Assembly: GCA_028874335.1 (NCBI GenBank)
Contig: JAPPJY010000080.1
Location: 1 to 51,769, forward strand
Direction of reading: 5' to 3'
Origin: Gemmatimonadota bacterium
GTDB lineage: Bacteria; Latescibacterota; UBA2968; GCA-2709665
DNA: 51,769 bases
A program made the position numbers and the translations under genes. Position 1 is the first letter of the stretch. Each line of letters begins with the position of its first letter. The notes under the pieces are model-generated. The model had not been told where the DNA came from. It saw nothing but the letters and a program-made list of their open reading frames with translations, and did not search any database. Shown here in pieces: positions 32,930 through 42,044 of the stretch.

Positions 32930-33970
32930 CTACCCGCTCGTTTTGCCGAAATTGCGGGCGAAGGTGAGGAAGTCGTTGAAATCCACGTCGCCGTCCCCGT
33001 CGAAATCTCCGATCAGCCCGGTCGACGTGCCGGTGTCCCCGATGAGAGGCGCTTCAGAAGACCAGCGAATTTCTTCATTCTGGCCACGAGTACGTGCGAC
33101 GCCATTGCCGTTCTCATCGACAAACGCACTGAACCTGCCTCCTTCTATTCCCAGCCCGCCAATGCCCGTCGAATCCGCCCCCATGCCGGCGACAACGCGC
33201 TCGGACGCATTGAGGAACCCGACGAGACCGTGACCGTTATCATTCGCGCCCATGGCGGCAACGACCCCACCCTCCGCATTCGTGATACGAAAGGCTCCGG
33301 CGCCATTGTTGTCAATACCGAAACCGGATACCGCCGTATTGTCCGTGTTGAACACCGCCATCGCGCCGTCTCCGGCGTTGTCGAAGAAAAGCGCGGACGC
33401 AGAGCCGGTTGCGCTCCTTACGTCGACCCATCCATTGGCCTGTTCCGACGGATCGGCGCCCATCGCGGCCGCGACCCGACCGGCAGCATTGAGGACCCCC
33501 AGGGTACCGTGTCCGTTAGCGTCAACGCCCACAATGGAAGCCACGTTGCCGTTGCTGTTCCCTATCACCAGTGAACCGTCGCCGGACTCGCCCGACCCGA
33601 GGGCTGCGACAACCTCGCCGCTTGCGTTTACAATGTGGAGTGTTCGCACGCGTAGGGTATCCCCGGCATCGACAATTTGCTCCGGAGCGAACTTGCTCAG
33701 TGCATCGGTGCCGGCCTCCGGTAACGGCAGGTCGGCGCGGGCGAGAGATACATCTCCAAACCGGGCGTCGCCCGTTGTCGTCGTGCCGTGCTTTAAGTTC
33801 AGCGAAGCCAGCTTGGCCGGAAGCATGCTCCCAACCCACTTCGACGCCCGGGTGAGGGCAGGCGTCGCGCTGAAGAGGAATACAACCAGCAATCCTGAAA
33901 TCATCCTTTTCTGCCAGCGTAATTTATCTTCCAGTGCTTCCAGCCTCTGGCGCACATCGTCGCGATCCAT
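32930..33970 (-). CDS. Secreted repeat protein with dockerin-like C-terminus
   Basis: A protein of 346 residues. A charged N-terminus is followed by one hydrophobic segment (about 23-42) that is a signal peptide or membrane anchor. Residues about 105-290 are degenerate repeats of about 30 residues built on VVAAMGAN-DNGHGLVGFLNASER-type units, rich in Gly, Ala and Asn. These resemble short beta-rich repeats of surface proteins. The C-terminal 28 residues contain DFDGDGDVDFNDFLTFARNF, one EF-hand-like calcium loop of dockerin type. Such tails are common in Latescibacteria-like and Poribacteria-like secreted proteins. No cohesin is in the window. The ATG at 33970 fits the signal segment. Confidence 0.75.
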   Translation of the reverse strand: MDRDDVRQRLEALEDKLRWQKRMISGLLVVFLFSATPALTRASKWVGSMLPAKLASLNLKHGTTTTGDARFGDVSLARADLPLPEAGTDALSKFAPEQIVDAGDTLRVRTLHIVNASGEVVAALGSGESGDGSLVIGNSNGNVASIVGVDANGHGTLGVLNAAGRVAAAMGADPSEQANGWVDVRSATGSASALFFDNAGDGAMAVFNTDNTAVSGFGIDNNGAGAFRITNAEGGVVAAMGANDNGHGLVGFLNASERVVAGMGADSTGIGGLGIEGGRFSAFVDENGNGVARTRGQNEEIRWSSEAPLIGDTGTSTGLIGDFDGDGDVDFNDFLTFARNFGKTSG

Positions 33971-34066
33971 TGTCTTCCTCCTTCGCGTGAATACCAGGCA
34001 TATCCTGAACCTGAGTCTTTTGACCAGATTCGAACATCTCCGACTGTGGTTGAAAACATCCGATGG

Positions 34067-35227
34067 CTAAGGCCCCTCGTCGCACGGGCGCCGCAGATTC
34101 CTTCCGGGGAACGACCGGAAAGGATGTTTGGCGAGCGCGCCTTCGTCCAGGTCGATGCCCAGGCCGGGGGCCGTGGGAAGCGTGATGTAGCCGTCTTCGA
34201 CGACGAAGGGTTCGACAGCGATTTCGTTGCCCGCGGGTTCGAAGTTTACGAAGTACTCGGTAATCAGAAAGTTGGGCATGCCGGCCGCGGCCTGCATCGT
34301 GGCGGCCAGCCCCACGGTCGTGCTGTTGTAATTGTGCGGTGAGACCGCGATGTGACACGGTTCGGCCATCGCCGCGATTTCGCGAAGCTCCAGAATGCCG
34401 CCGCAGTTGCAGACGTCGGGGTTGACGACGTCTGCGGCGCGTTTCTCGAAGACCTCGCGGAATTCGGTCTTTGTGTAGAGTTCCTCTCCCGTGACAACCG
34501 GGATGCGGATGTCTCGTTTGGCTTCAGCGAGGCCGTCGAGGTCCCGGGACGAAACCGGTTCCTCGTACCAGAAGGGACTGTATGGCTCCATGCCGCGGGC
34601 AACGCGGATGGCATGCGCCGGAGTGAGCCTGCGGTGCACCTCGACGAGAATATCCACGTTCGGGCCCACGGCCTCGCGCACGGCCCTGACCCGGTCCACG
34701 GCGGTTTGTTCGTCCGTTCGGTCGATGATGCTGCGCCAGGGGCCCGGAAAGGGGTCGAACTTGAGCGCGGTGAACCCCCTCGCCACAACTCCGGCCGCCC
34801 GTTCGGCGAGTTCATCCAACCCTTTACCAGGATCGTACCAGCTCCCCCATCCGTTGGCGTAGACCTTGATCCTGTTCCTGCACGCGCCCCCGAGCAGATT
34901 GTAGACGGGCTGGTTGAGAGACTTGCCGACAATATCCCACATGGCCTGTTCGATGGCACTGATGGCGGCATAGAGATCCATCGCGCCCCGTTTGCTTGCG
35001 AAGTCCGTGTAGGCCACGTACGTGAAATGCTTGATATCGAACGGCGACCGTCCCCGCAGGTAGCGTCCCAGTTCCTCGACGTGAATCTGGACGCTCCGGT
35101 CCCTGTCGTGCTGCGTGTAGGCCTCGCCCCATCCGTGGATACCCGCGTCGGTTTCCAGTTTGACGAAGAGCCAGTTCTTCGCGCTGCCGGGGTGAACGAG
35201 AAAGGTCTTTATGCGCTCAATCCGCAT
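34067..35227 (-). CDS. Enolase-superfamily sugar-acid dehydratase (galactonate/gluconate dehydratase-like)
   Basis: A protein of 386 residues. The capping domain ends near 125 and the barrel follows, with ALKFDPFPGPW, LVEVHRRLTP (metal acid plus catalytic His), WYEEPVS (metal Glu), VTGEELY (metal Glu), NPDVCNCGG and SPHNYNST (second catalytic His). The EVH and SPHN arrangement is that of D-galactonate/D-mannonate-type dehydratases, which remove water from sugar acids to give 2-keto-3-deoxy products. MRIERIK at 35227 is taken as the start, although an in-frame GTG at 35278 directly after the SDR stop is possible. The SDR gene upstream would be a natural partner that makes the sugar acid. Confidence 0.85.
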   Translation of the reverse strand: MRIERIKTFLVHPGSAKNWLFVKLETDAGIHGWGEAYTQHDRDRSVQIHVEELGRYLRGRSPFDIKHFTYVAYTDFASKRGAMDLYAAISAIEQAMWDIVGKSLNQPVYNLLGGACRNRIKVYANGWGSWYDPGKGLDELAERAAGVVARGFTALKFDPFPGPWRSIIDRTDEQTAVDRVRAVREAVGPNVDILVEVHRRLTPAHAIRVARGMEPYSPFWYEEPVSSRDLDGLAEAKRDIRIPVVTGEELYTKTEFREVFEKRAADVVNPDVCNCGGILELREIAAMAEPCHIAVSPHNYNSTTVGLAATMQAAAGMPNFLITEYFVNFEPAGNEIAVEPFVVEDGYITLPTAPGLGIDLDEGALAKHPFRSFPGRNLRRPCDEGP

Positions 35228-35278
35228 TTCGCGAAATGCTCCGGAACGCCGTACGAGACGCCTATTGGCAATACCCAC

Positions 35279-36046
35279 CTAAATCATCAGGTCTCCGCCG
35301 TTGATGTCCAGCGAAGCGCCGGTGATATAGGCGGCCTGGTCGGAGGCGAGGAAGGCCACGAGGTTGGCCACTTCCTCGGGTCTGCCCAGGCGGGGTATGG
35401 GGAAGCTCCGCGCATAGGCGCGTGTTCGTTCCTCATCGATGGTTCCGCGGACCATTTCGGTATCGATCAGGCCGGGGCAAACGGCGTTTACGGTAATGTT
35501 GTAGGGTGCGACTTCCCTTGCGAGGTGGCGGGTGAATCCCAGCACGCCGGCCTTGGCTGCGGTATAATGCGCGCCGCCCACGGTACTGACGTTCTTGCCG
35601 GCGGTGGAAGAGAAATTGACGATACGGCCCCAACCCGCTTCCCTCATATGTGGGAGGACAGCCTTCGAGCAGAGAAAGGCGCCCTTTAAGTTCACGTCAA
35701 TCACCCGATCCCACTCGTCTTCGTCAATATCCATGACGCTGGTTGGAAAGAGGATTCCGGCATTGTTGACCAGAATGTGGACGGCCCCGAACGTGTCCGC
35801 CGTCCAGTCGACCATGGCCTGCACCCCGGGCGCATCGGTGACGTCGGCCTGAAAGTGAAAGGCCGTGGTGACCGACGACCTCAGTTCTTCGGCCGTACTT
35901 TCGGCGTTGGACTGGTCGAGGTCGTTCACCACGAGGTGGGCGCCATGATCCGCCAGGGTCCGGGCGACGGCCCGGCCGATGCCCTGCCCCGCCCCGGTCA
36001 CGATGGCGACGTGGTCACGAAGGGGTTGATGCTGGGGCATATCCAT
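35279..36046 (-). CDS. Short-chain dehydrogenase/reductase
   Basis: A protein of 255 residues of the classical SDR type. The cofactor motif is VTGAGQGIGRAV, then NNAGILFP, and the catalytic Ser-Tyr-Lys set is in NFSSTAGK and HYTAAKAG, with CPGLIDTEM after it. LVVNDLDQS after strand 2 (Asp) suggests preference for NAD(H). It resembles the 3-oxoacyl-ACP reductase/gluconate dehydrogenase-like group. The stop is next to the sugar-acid dehydratase gene, and the pair looks like one catabolic unit with Kbl upstream. Confidence 0.9.
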   Translation of the reverse strand: MDMPQHQPLRDHVAIVTGAGQGIGRAVARTLADHGAHLVVNDLDQSNAESTAEELRSSVTTAFHFQADVTDAPGVQAMVDWTADTFGAVHILVNNAGILFPTSVMDIDEDEWDRVIDVNLKGAFLCSKAVLPHMREAGWGRIVNFSSTAGKNVSTVGGAHYTAAKAGVLGFTRHLAREVAPYNITVNAVCPGLIDTEMVRGTIDEERTRAYARSFPIPRLGRPEEVANLVAFLASDQAAYITGASLDINGGDLMI

Positions 36047-36073
36047 GAGCGTGTCCTCGGTAGGGTTCAGGGG

Positions 36074-37267
<1,194 letters not shown>

Positions 37268-37723
37268 ATCAAGCGCCCCCTGGGGTCGGAATTCGGCATC
37301 CTGACCTGAGAAGCTGTCTTAAAATTCCCAGCGGTCTTCGCACGGCTGCAAAAGTGCCGGTCGGCGTTGGTTAAATCCACCCGTATAGACAAATATGGGC
37401 GGATTCTCCCGCCTTGACCGCCGCTTTTTCGCTCGCGCTCGGGAACTCACCGGTAATTTTAAGACAACTTCTGAGACACCAAAATAGAAGATCCATCCTT
37501 CGAAATCAAGCCGGACGAATCGGGCACTGTCCCGAATTCCGGGAAGTTCATTTCACCTTGACATCGATTCCGGCCCGCTTCATATTTGCCCGGCGGATTG
37601 GGCGACGTGCCCGGATTTCGTCGTACGAATCACGCACATGCCGCGAAGGGATTCACCCATTCCCGGTAGATCGAGGCGAAGACGAACCCCGTGTTCGCCC
37701 GTTGCTTCGAAGGGCGGTTACAG
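37268..37723. other. Intergenic region holding a MITE-like element
   Basis: There is no supported gene in this 456-bp gap between divergent genes. The left part is occupied by a 170-bp unit with 21-bp terminal inverted repeats (37306-37475). The right part should contain the promoter for the gene at 37724, but I cannot place boxes reliably. Confidence 0.5.
37306..37475. mobile_element. MITE-like element with 21-bp terminal inverted repeats
   Basis: The left end 37306-37326 (CTGAGAAGCTGTCTTAAAATT) is complementary to the right end 37455-37475 at 19 of 21 positions. The 170-bp unit has no coding capacity. It looks like a non-autonomous element or a decayed insertion sequence end pair. Target duplication is not clear. 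Confidence 0.5.
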
Positions 37724-38908
37724 ATGTCCGAATTGAAGAAGATCGCGGCAGTTGTGACGACATACTATCGGTATTCGCACGCCGACGTCATCATTACGAA
37801 GTTTCTGAAGGGCTTTCCGTCGGACGACGGGTTGATACCGCCGCAGGTGGAGGTCGCGTCGATGTACATGGACCAGGTTCATGAGAAAGACGTCGGCCTC
37901 GAACTCGCGAAGGAACACGGAGTGCCGGTCTACAACAGCATTCCGAAGGCATTGACGCTGGGCGGAGGGGATCTGGCCGTCGACGGCGTGCTGATCATCG
38001 GGGAGCACGGGGACTACGCCTGGAACGAAAAGCAGCAGCATATGTATCCCCGCCGGTACTTTTTCGAGCAGGTATGCGGGGTATTTGCAACTTCCGGCAG
38101 GTCCGTGCCCGTGTTCAACGACAAACACCTGGCGTATGACTGGGTGAATTCAAAGTGGATGTACGACCGGGCCCGAATGCTGAATGTGCCTTTTCTGGCC
38201 GGGTCCTCGGTTCCGCTGGGCTGGAGGCGTCCGTATCTCGAATACAACCTGGATACGCCGCTTTCGGAAGCGTTGTCAATCGGGTATTCGGGCCTGGACA
38301 TCTACGGGTTCCACACGCTCGAACTGTTGCAGTGTATGACCGAACGCAGGCGGGGCGGCGAGACCGGTATCGTCGCTGTGCAGTGCCTGGAGGGAGATGA
38401 CGTCTGGAGAGCGGGGGACGAGGGGCGATGGTCACGCGAGCTTGCCGATGCCGCACGCGAACCCATTGAGGCGAAAGCCGCCGGGGAAATGGAAGCCCAC
38501 TGTCCGGACCCGGCGGTCTTTCTGCTGGAATATGCCGACGGTTTGAAGGCTGCCACCCTCATGTTGAACGGATACACGCAGGGATTCGGATACGCCGGCC
38601 GCGAACCGGACCGGGTGAGGGGGATGGAAGTGTTCCTTCCGGATGATCCCCACGCCCATTTCAGCTATCTCGGCAGAAACATCCACGAACTTTTCCTCAC
38701 CGGTAAGCCACCGTACCCCGTAGAGCGCACGCTTCTGGTGAGCGGAGCCCTGGATGCGCTGATGGACTCCCGCCACAGGGGCCACGTAAGGGTGGAGACA
38801 CCGTATCTCGACGTCCGGTATCGTTCATACGAGCGCCCGCCCATCAGGCCCGCCGGGCCAAGACCGTCGGGCGCGAGCCTGGTCCCGATTGTGCCGGGAC
38901 GAAGCTGA
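37724..38908 (+). CDS. Conserved protein of unknown function, nucleotide-fold-like start
   Basis: A protein of 394 residues that I cannot assign. It starts with a beta-strand pattern KKIAAVVTTYYRYSHADV, then GVLIIGEHGDY (about 85-95). The most distinctive block is VPVFNDKHLAYDW followed by VPFLAGSSVPLGWRRP (about 135-175). After that come LEYADGLKAATLMLNGY and a C-terminal LVSGALDALMDSR. The layout loosely resembles Gfo/Idh-type proteins without a clear GxGxxG. The ATG at 37724 has AAGGGCGG upstream. It precedes a true Gfo/Idh gene, but 389 bp of repeats separate them. Confidence 0.55.
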   Translation: MSELKKIAAVVTTYYRYSHADVIITKFLKGFPSDDGLIPPQVEVASMYMDQVHEKDVGLELAKEHGVPVYNSIPKALTLGGGDLAVDGVLIIGEHGDYAWNEKQQHMYPRRYFFEQVCGVFATSGRSVPVFNDKHLAYDWVNSKWMYDRARMLNVPFLAGSSVPLGWRRPYLEYNLDTPLSEALSIGYSGLDIYGFHTLELLQCMTERRRGGETGIVAVQCLEGDDVWRAGDEGRWSRELADAAREPIEAKAAGEMEAHCPDPAVFLLEYADGLKAATLMLNGYTQGFGYAGREPDRVRGMEVFLPDDPHAHFSYLGRNIHELFLTGKPPYPVERTLLVSGALDALMDSRHRGHVRVETPYLDVRYRSYERPPIRPAGPRPSGASLVPIVPGRS

Positions 38909-39297
38909 AAACGGCGAAAGACGAAAGGACGCGAATGAACGAGACTACGAATGAACGAAACTACGAATGAACGAAACTACGAAGAAACGAGACTACGAAC
39001 AGACGAAACTACGAGAGAATGAAACAACGGGAATACATCATACACTCTTGGCCTCGTCATCTCTTCGCCTTTTCGTATTCTCGAAGGAACGAAACTACGA
39101 AAGACGAAAAACTAACTACGAATAACGCGAATAACACCAAAAAAACGAAAATCGGAACGACGAAAAATCCGTGGCTGAGATCCATTTTCATCATTATGGG
39201 CACCCCATACGGGCATGACAACTGTTATCGGGTTGTCGATGATTTCCCGAGCGCGAGCGAAAGAGTGGCGACGAGTTTCCAGGTGGAGGGCTGACGT
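38909..39297. other. Repeat-filled intergenic region
   Basis: There is no gene here. A 16-bp tandem array (38933-39012) is followed by AT-richer sequence with further scattered copies of CGAAACTACGAA (near 39088) and a reversed copy of the theme, TTCGTATTCTCG (39072-39083). Confidence 0.6.
38933..39012. repeat. 16-bp tandem repeat, five copies
   Basis: Five consecutive 16-bp units follow the pattern GAATGAACGARACTAC. The first three are nearly identical and the last two have diverged. Each unit splits into two 8-bp halves, so the array has an 8-bp period on one purine-rich strand. There are no spacers. Confidence 0.9.
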
Positions 39298-40299
39298 GTG
39301 GCACTGAACGCGGCGGTGATCGGTCTGGGCGTGGGCACGGGGCACATCGCCGCCTACCGGGAAGCGGGCGCGGAGGTAACCGCGATCTGCGACGTAAACG
39401 GGGAATTGCTGGAACGGGTCGGGGACGAGCAGGGCGTTCCGCGCCGGTATACCGACTATCGCGCCCTGGCCGGCCAGGATGACATCGACGTCGTCTCGAT
39501 CTGCACGCCCGATCATCTGCACGCCGACCCGGCCGTTGAAATGATGTCTTCCGGGAAGCACGTGCTTGTGGAGAAGCCGCTGGCCACCACGTTCGAGGAT
39601 ATCGAAAGAATCGTGCGGACCTCACGCCGGACTGGACGGAAGGTTTCGCACGGTTGCCAGATCCGGTTCGATGAGACGTTTCAGGCGTTGAAACGCCAGG
39701 TCGAGGCGAAGGCGTTCGGCAAGGTGTTCTACGCCGAGGCTGACTATATATCCAACCACTTGAACCTGTTTCAGGACGGATGGCGCGGCGCGCTCGGCGC
39801 ACGCTACAATGCGGCGGCTGGCGGAAGCATCCATCCCGTCGACGTGATTCAATGGATTGTGGACTCGCCCGCGGCGGAAGTGGCCGCATACGGAAACGGC
39901 ATATCCGCGGGGTCCCACGGTCTGGACGTGACCGACTGCATCGTGGGGATCATCCGCTTCGAGAACGGATGTGTGGCCAAGACGTTTACGACGATGGGAT
40001 CGGCCCGGCCCGGCTTTCGCAACGTGCAGATATACGGCACACGCAAGACGTTTCTGACCGCCCAGGCGCCGCCCGCGCGCCTGGTTTCGGATCTTCAGAA
40101 CCGAAAGTGGACGCCGCTTGAGGTTGCGGACGACGGCCGGGACAGCCGGCGGAAGCTGATCGAAGACCTGCTGAAGGCCATAGAAAACAACTCGGAGCCG
40201 CAGGTGAACCTGGAGCAATCCGTCCGCACGGCGGCAATCTGCGTGGCGCTGTTTGAGTCGGTTCGCTCGGGTAAGCCCGTGGCCTTGCCCACGTTCTGA
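39298..40299 (+). CDS. Gfo/Idh/MocA family oxidoreductase
   Basis: A protein of 333 residues with Rossmann motif VIGLGVGTGH (7-16), EKPLATT (about 94-100), the substrate-domain block GGSIHPVDVIQWI with the likely catalytic His, and GCQIRFDETFQAL. It is an NAD(P)-dependent sugar or cyclitol oxidoreductase of unknown substrate. It starts with GTG after GGTGGAGGG. The QueF-like genes follow 42 bp downstream on the same strand but are functionally unrelated. Confidence 0.9.
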   Translation: MALNAAVIGLGVGTGHIAAYREAGAEVTAICDVNGELLERVGDEQGVPRRYTDYRALAGQDDIDVVSICTPDHLHADPAVEMMSSGKHVLVEKPLATTFEDIERIVRTSRRTGRKVSHGCQIRFDETFQALKRQVEAKAFGKVFYAEADYISNHLNLFQDGWRGALGARYNAAAGGSIHPVDVIQWIVDSPAAEVAAYGNGISAGSHGLDVTDCIVGIIRFENGCVAKTFTTMGSARPGFRNVQIYGTRKTFLTAQAPPARLVSDLQNRKWTPLEVADDGRDSRRKLIEDLLKAIENNSEPQVNLEQSVRTAAICVALFESVRSGKPVALPTF

Positions 40300-40341
40300 C
40301 GTCGCGGAGTCCGGTTCAGAACGGTTCCAGGGAGTGTTGAA

Positions 40342-40695
40342 TTGGGACTGGAGACGACGCAGAACCCTCAGCCGGGCAGGCCGTACACGATTGAGTTTGT
40401 CTTCCCCGAGTTCACGGCCATTCGACCGGCAACGAACGAACCGGTTTTCGCGACGGTCACCATTCGATATGTGCCGGGCGGCACGTGTATCGAGACCGTG
40501 TCGCTCAAGCGGTATCTGGGGTCTTATCGAAATCGGGCGATGTCGTACGAGGCAGCCGTCAACCGGATTCTGGATGATCTCGTCGCGGCCTGTCATCCGA
40601 GGAAGATGACGGTGATCGGTGAATTCACGGTGAGGGGAGGAATCGCCGCGACGGTCACCGTTGATACGGTAGAGGACGGGGTTGCCATTTCTTGA
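40342..40695 (+). CDS. QueF-like protein lacking catalytic residues
   Basis: A protein of 117 residues, clearly homologous to the next gene along its whole length (PYTIEF, EFTAIRP, PVFATVTIRYVP, SLKRY, NRILDDLV, RGGI). In QueF the catalytic Cys and Asp sit in CPxTGQPDF. Here the same stretch reads RPATNEPVF, so the Cys is R28 and the Asp is V35. The His-Glu pair near the end is also replaced (A103, T104). The QueF motif is partly kept (ETVSLK). It starts with TTG behind GGGAG. It is likely a non-catalytic tunnelling-fold subunit. Confidence 0.85.
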   Translation: MGLETTQNPQPGRPYTIEFVFPEFTAIRPATNEPVFATVTIRYVPGGTCIETVSLKRYLGSYRNRAMSYEAAVNRILDDLVAACHPRKMTVIGEFTVRGGIAATVTVDTVEDGVAIS

Positions 40696-40708
40696 GAGGA
40701 GTGCCGGA

Positions 40709-41071
40709 TTGCGGGCTCAGGCAGGCGAAATCCTTGAGGTTTTTGAGAATCCGCGTCCCGGAAGGCGGTACACGATCGAATTTACGTGCCGGGAGTTCAC
40801 TTCGCTGTGTCCGCTTACGGGACAGCCTGACTTTGCCACGATCGTCGTCCGGTACGTTCCGCGTGAGAAGTGCGTGGAGCTCAAGTCACTCAAGCGCTAC
40901 TTCAGGTCGTTTCGCGATACGGGCGCCTTTTTCGAAGAGGTGACGAACCGGATCCTGGACGATCTGGTTCAGGCATGCGCGCCCGTGGAAATGGCGGTGG
41001 TCGGCCGGTTCAACGTCAGGGGCGGGATCGAACACGAAATCACGGCGGACTACAGCTCAAGTCGACAATAA
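40709..41071 (+). CDS. queF: 7-cyano-7-deazaguanine reductase QueF (active copy)
   Basis: A protein of 120 residues of the short, single-domain QueF class. The catalytic C34 and D41 lie in SLCPLTGQPDF, the QueF motif is VELKSLKRYF (57-64), and the nucleobase-binding His-Glu is at 109-110. It reduces preQ0 to preQ1 with NADPH in queuosine tRNA modification. TTG at 40709 is chosen because GAGAGGAG precedes it and the protein then matches its paralogue in length. The start is 13 bp after the stop of the inactive copy, so the two should be co-translated. Other que genes are not in the window. Confidence 0.92.
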   Translation: MRAQAGEILEVFENPRPGRRYTIEFTCREFTSLCPLTGQPDFATIVVRYVPREKCVELKSLKRYFRSFRDTGAFFEEVTNRILDDLVQACAPVEMAVVGRFNVRGGIEHEITADYSSSRQ

Positions 41072-41136
41072 CAGAGCGGCCTGTCGGGTCGATGAGGAAT
41101 GTCCGCTCCACCCTGTGAAACCTGCCGCTCGTTGAC

Positions 41137-41961
41137 TCAAACGATGAACGACTTCAGGAATCTTGCGGATCGGATGGCGGCCTCGTCCGGGGTCAGGCGC
41201 CCGCCGAACGCCTGGTGTACGGTGACGTACCCGCTGTAGGAGATGGCGTGCAGCCCCTCGAAGACCCTGCCGAAGTCGATTCCCCCGGCGGCATCGAGGG
41301 GACGCAGGATGGACATTACGGTACCATTGGCCCAGGTGGTCATCGGCATGTCGCCATCGGGGTGGGGCGCGTGGTTCTGCACGTAGACATTGAACAGGTA
41401 CGGCTGAAATTTCCGAAGCGTTTCCGGCCCGTAATCTTCTCCGCAGAGGGCGAGATTGGCGGGCTCGTAGATCAATCCGAAGTTGGATCTGCCAATTCGT
41501 CCAAGGACGTTCAGCGAGCCCTCAACGGTCTCGAACAAGCTGAGCGTATGGCTCTGGTGGGCGAGGCGGATATTCCGGTCGGCGGCCTCGTCGGCGGATT
41601 CTCGCGCAAAGGGGATGTCGGCCTCGGTCTTGATGCAAACGCGGATCAGATTGGATCCGAGGGCCTGCGCCAGATCGAGGTACGGCGTGATGTTCCGAAG
41701 GCAACCCGGCCCCTCGTCCCCGTTTTCGGGGACGGCAAAGTCACCCGTTACCATGGACACCGCGAGGCCTTCCCGCCTCAGAAGCGCGCGGGCGGATTCC
41801 ACGGATTCCGGGGCGCTCCGGACGCCAACAACCGAAGCCCGCATGCACAGCGCGGCAAATCCGGCCCTTCTTGCGAAACCGGCAAGGTCGGGGAGCGGTA
41901 TGTCCACGACGCGTTTGTTGCTGAAGCTTTCTGCAACCCGCACGGAAAGCGAGAGTTTCAT
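41137..41961 (-). CDS. Sugar phosphate isomerase/epimerase (xylose isomerase-like barrel)
   Basis: A protein of 274 residues of the AP-endonuclease-2/xylose isomerase-like TIM barrel family. Metal-site segments are visible in LIYEPANLAL (Glu, about 170), YVQNHAPHPDGD (His) and the C-terminal SGYVTVHQAFGG. Relatives include tagatose and inosose epimerases and IolE/IolI-type dehydratases, often working with Gfo/Idh enzymes. It is divergent from the ceramidase-like gene with about 80 bp between starts. Confidence 0.8.
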   Translation of the reverse strand: MKLSLSVRVAESFSNKRVVDIPLPDLAGFARRAGFAALCMRASVVGVRSAPESVESARALLRREGLAVSMVTGDFAVPENGDEGPGCLRNITPYLDLAQALGSNLIRVCIKTEADIPFARESADEAADRNIRLAHQSHTLSLFETVEGSLNVLGRIGRSNFGLIYEPANLALCGEDYGPETLRKFQPYLFNVYVQNHAPHPDGDMPMTTWANGTVMSILRPLDAAGGIDFGRVFEGLHAISYSGYVTVHQAFGGRLTPDEAAIRSARFLKSFIV

Positions 41962-42044
41962 CGGATGATCCTTTCTGAGGAATACCGGTGTAATTTATCC
42001 GCGTAATCTGCCCATGTCAATACGGGATTGATGGAGTATCTGAT

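Noticed and set aside
38933..39012. CRISPR array
   Set aside because: The units are contiguous 16-bp repeats without spacers, and there are no cas genes.
40342..40695. Pseudogene call for the first QueF copy
   Set aside because: The frame is intact, the length equals the active copy, it has a ribosome site, and conserved fold residues remain. Only the catalytic positions are changed, which points to a pseudoenzyme rather than decay.
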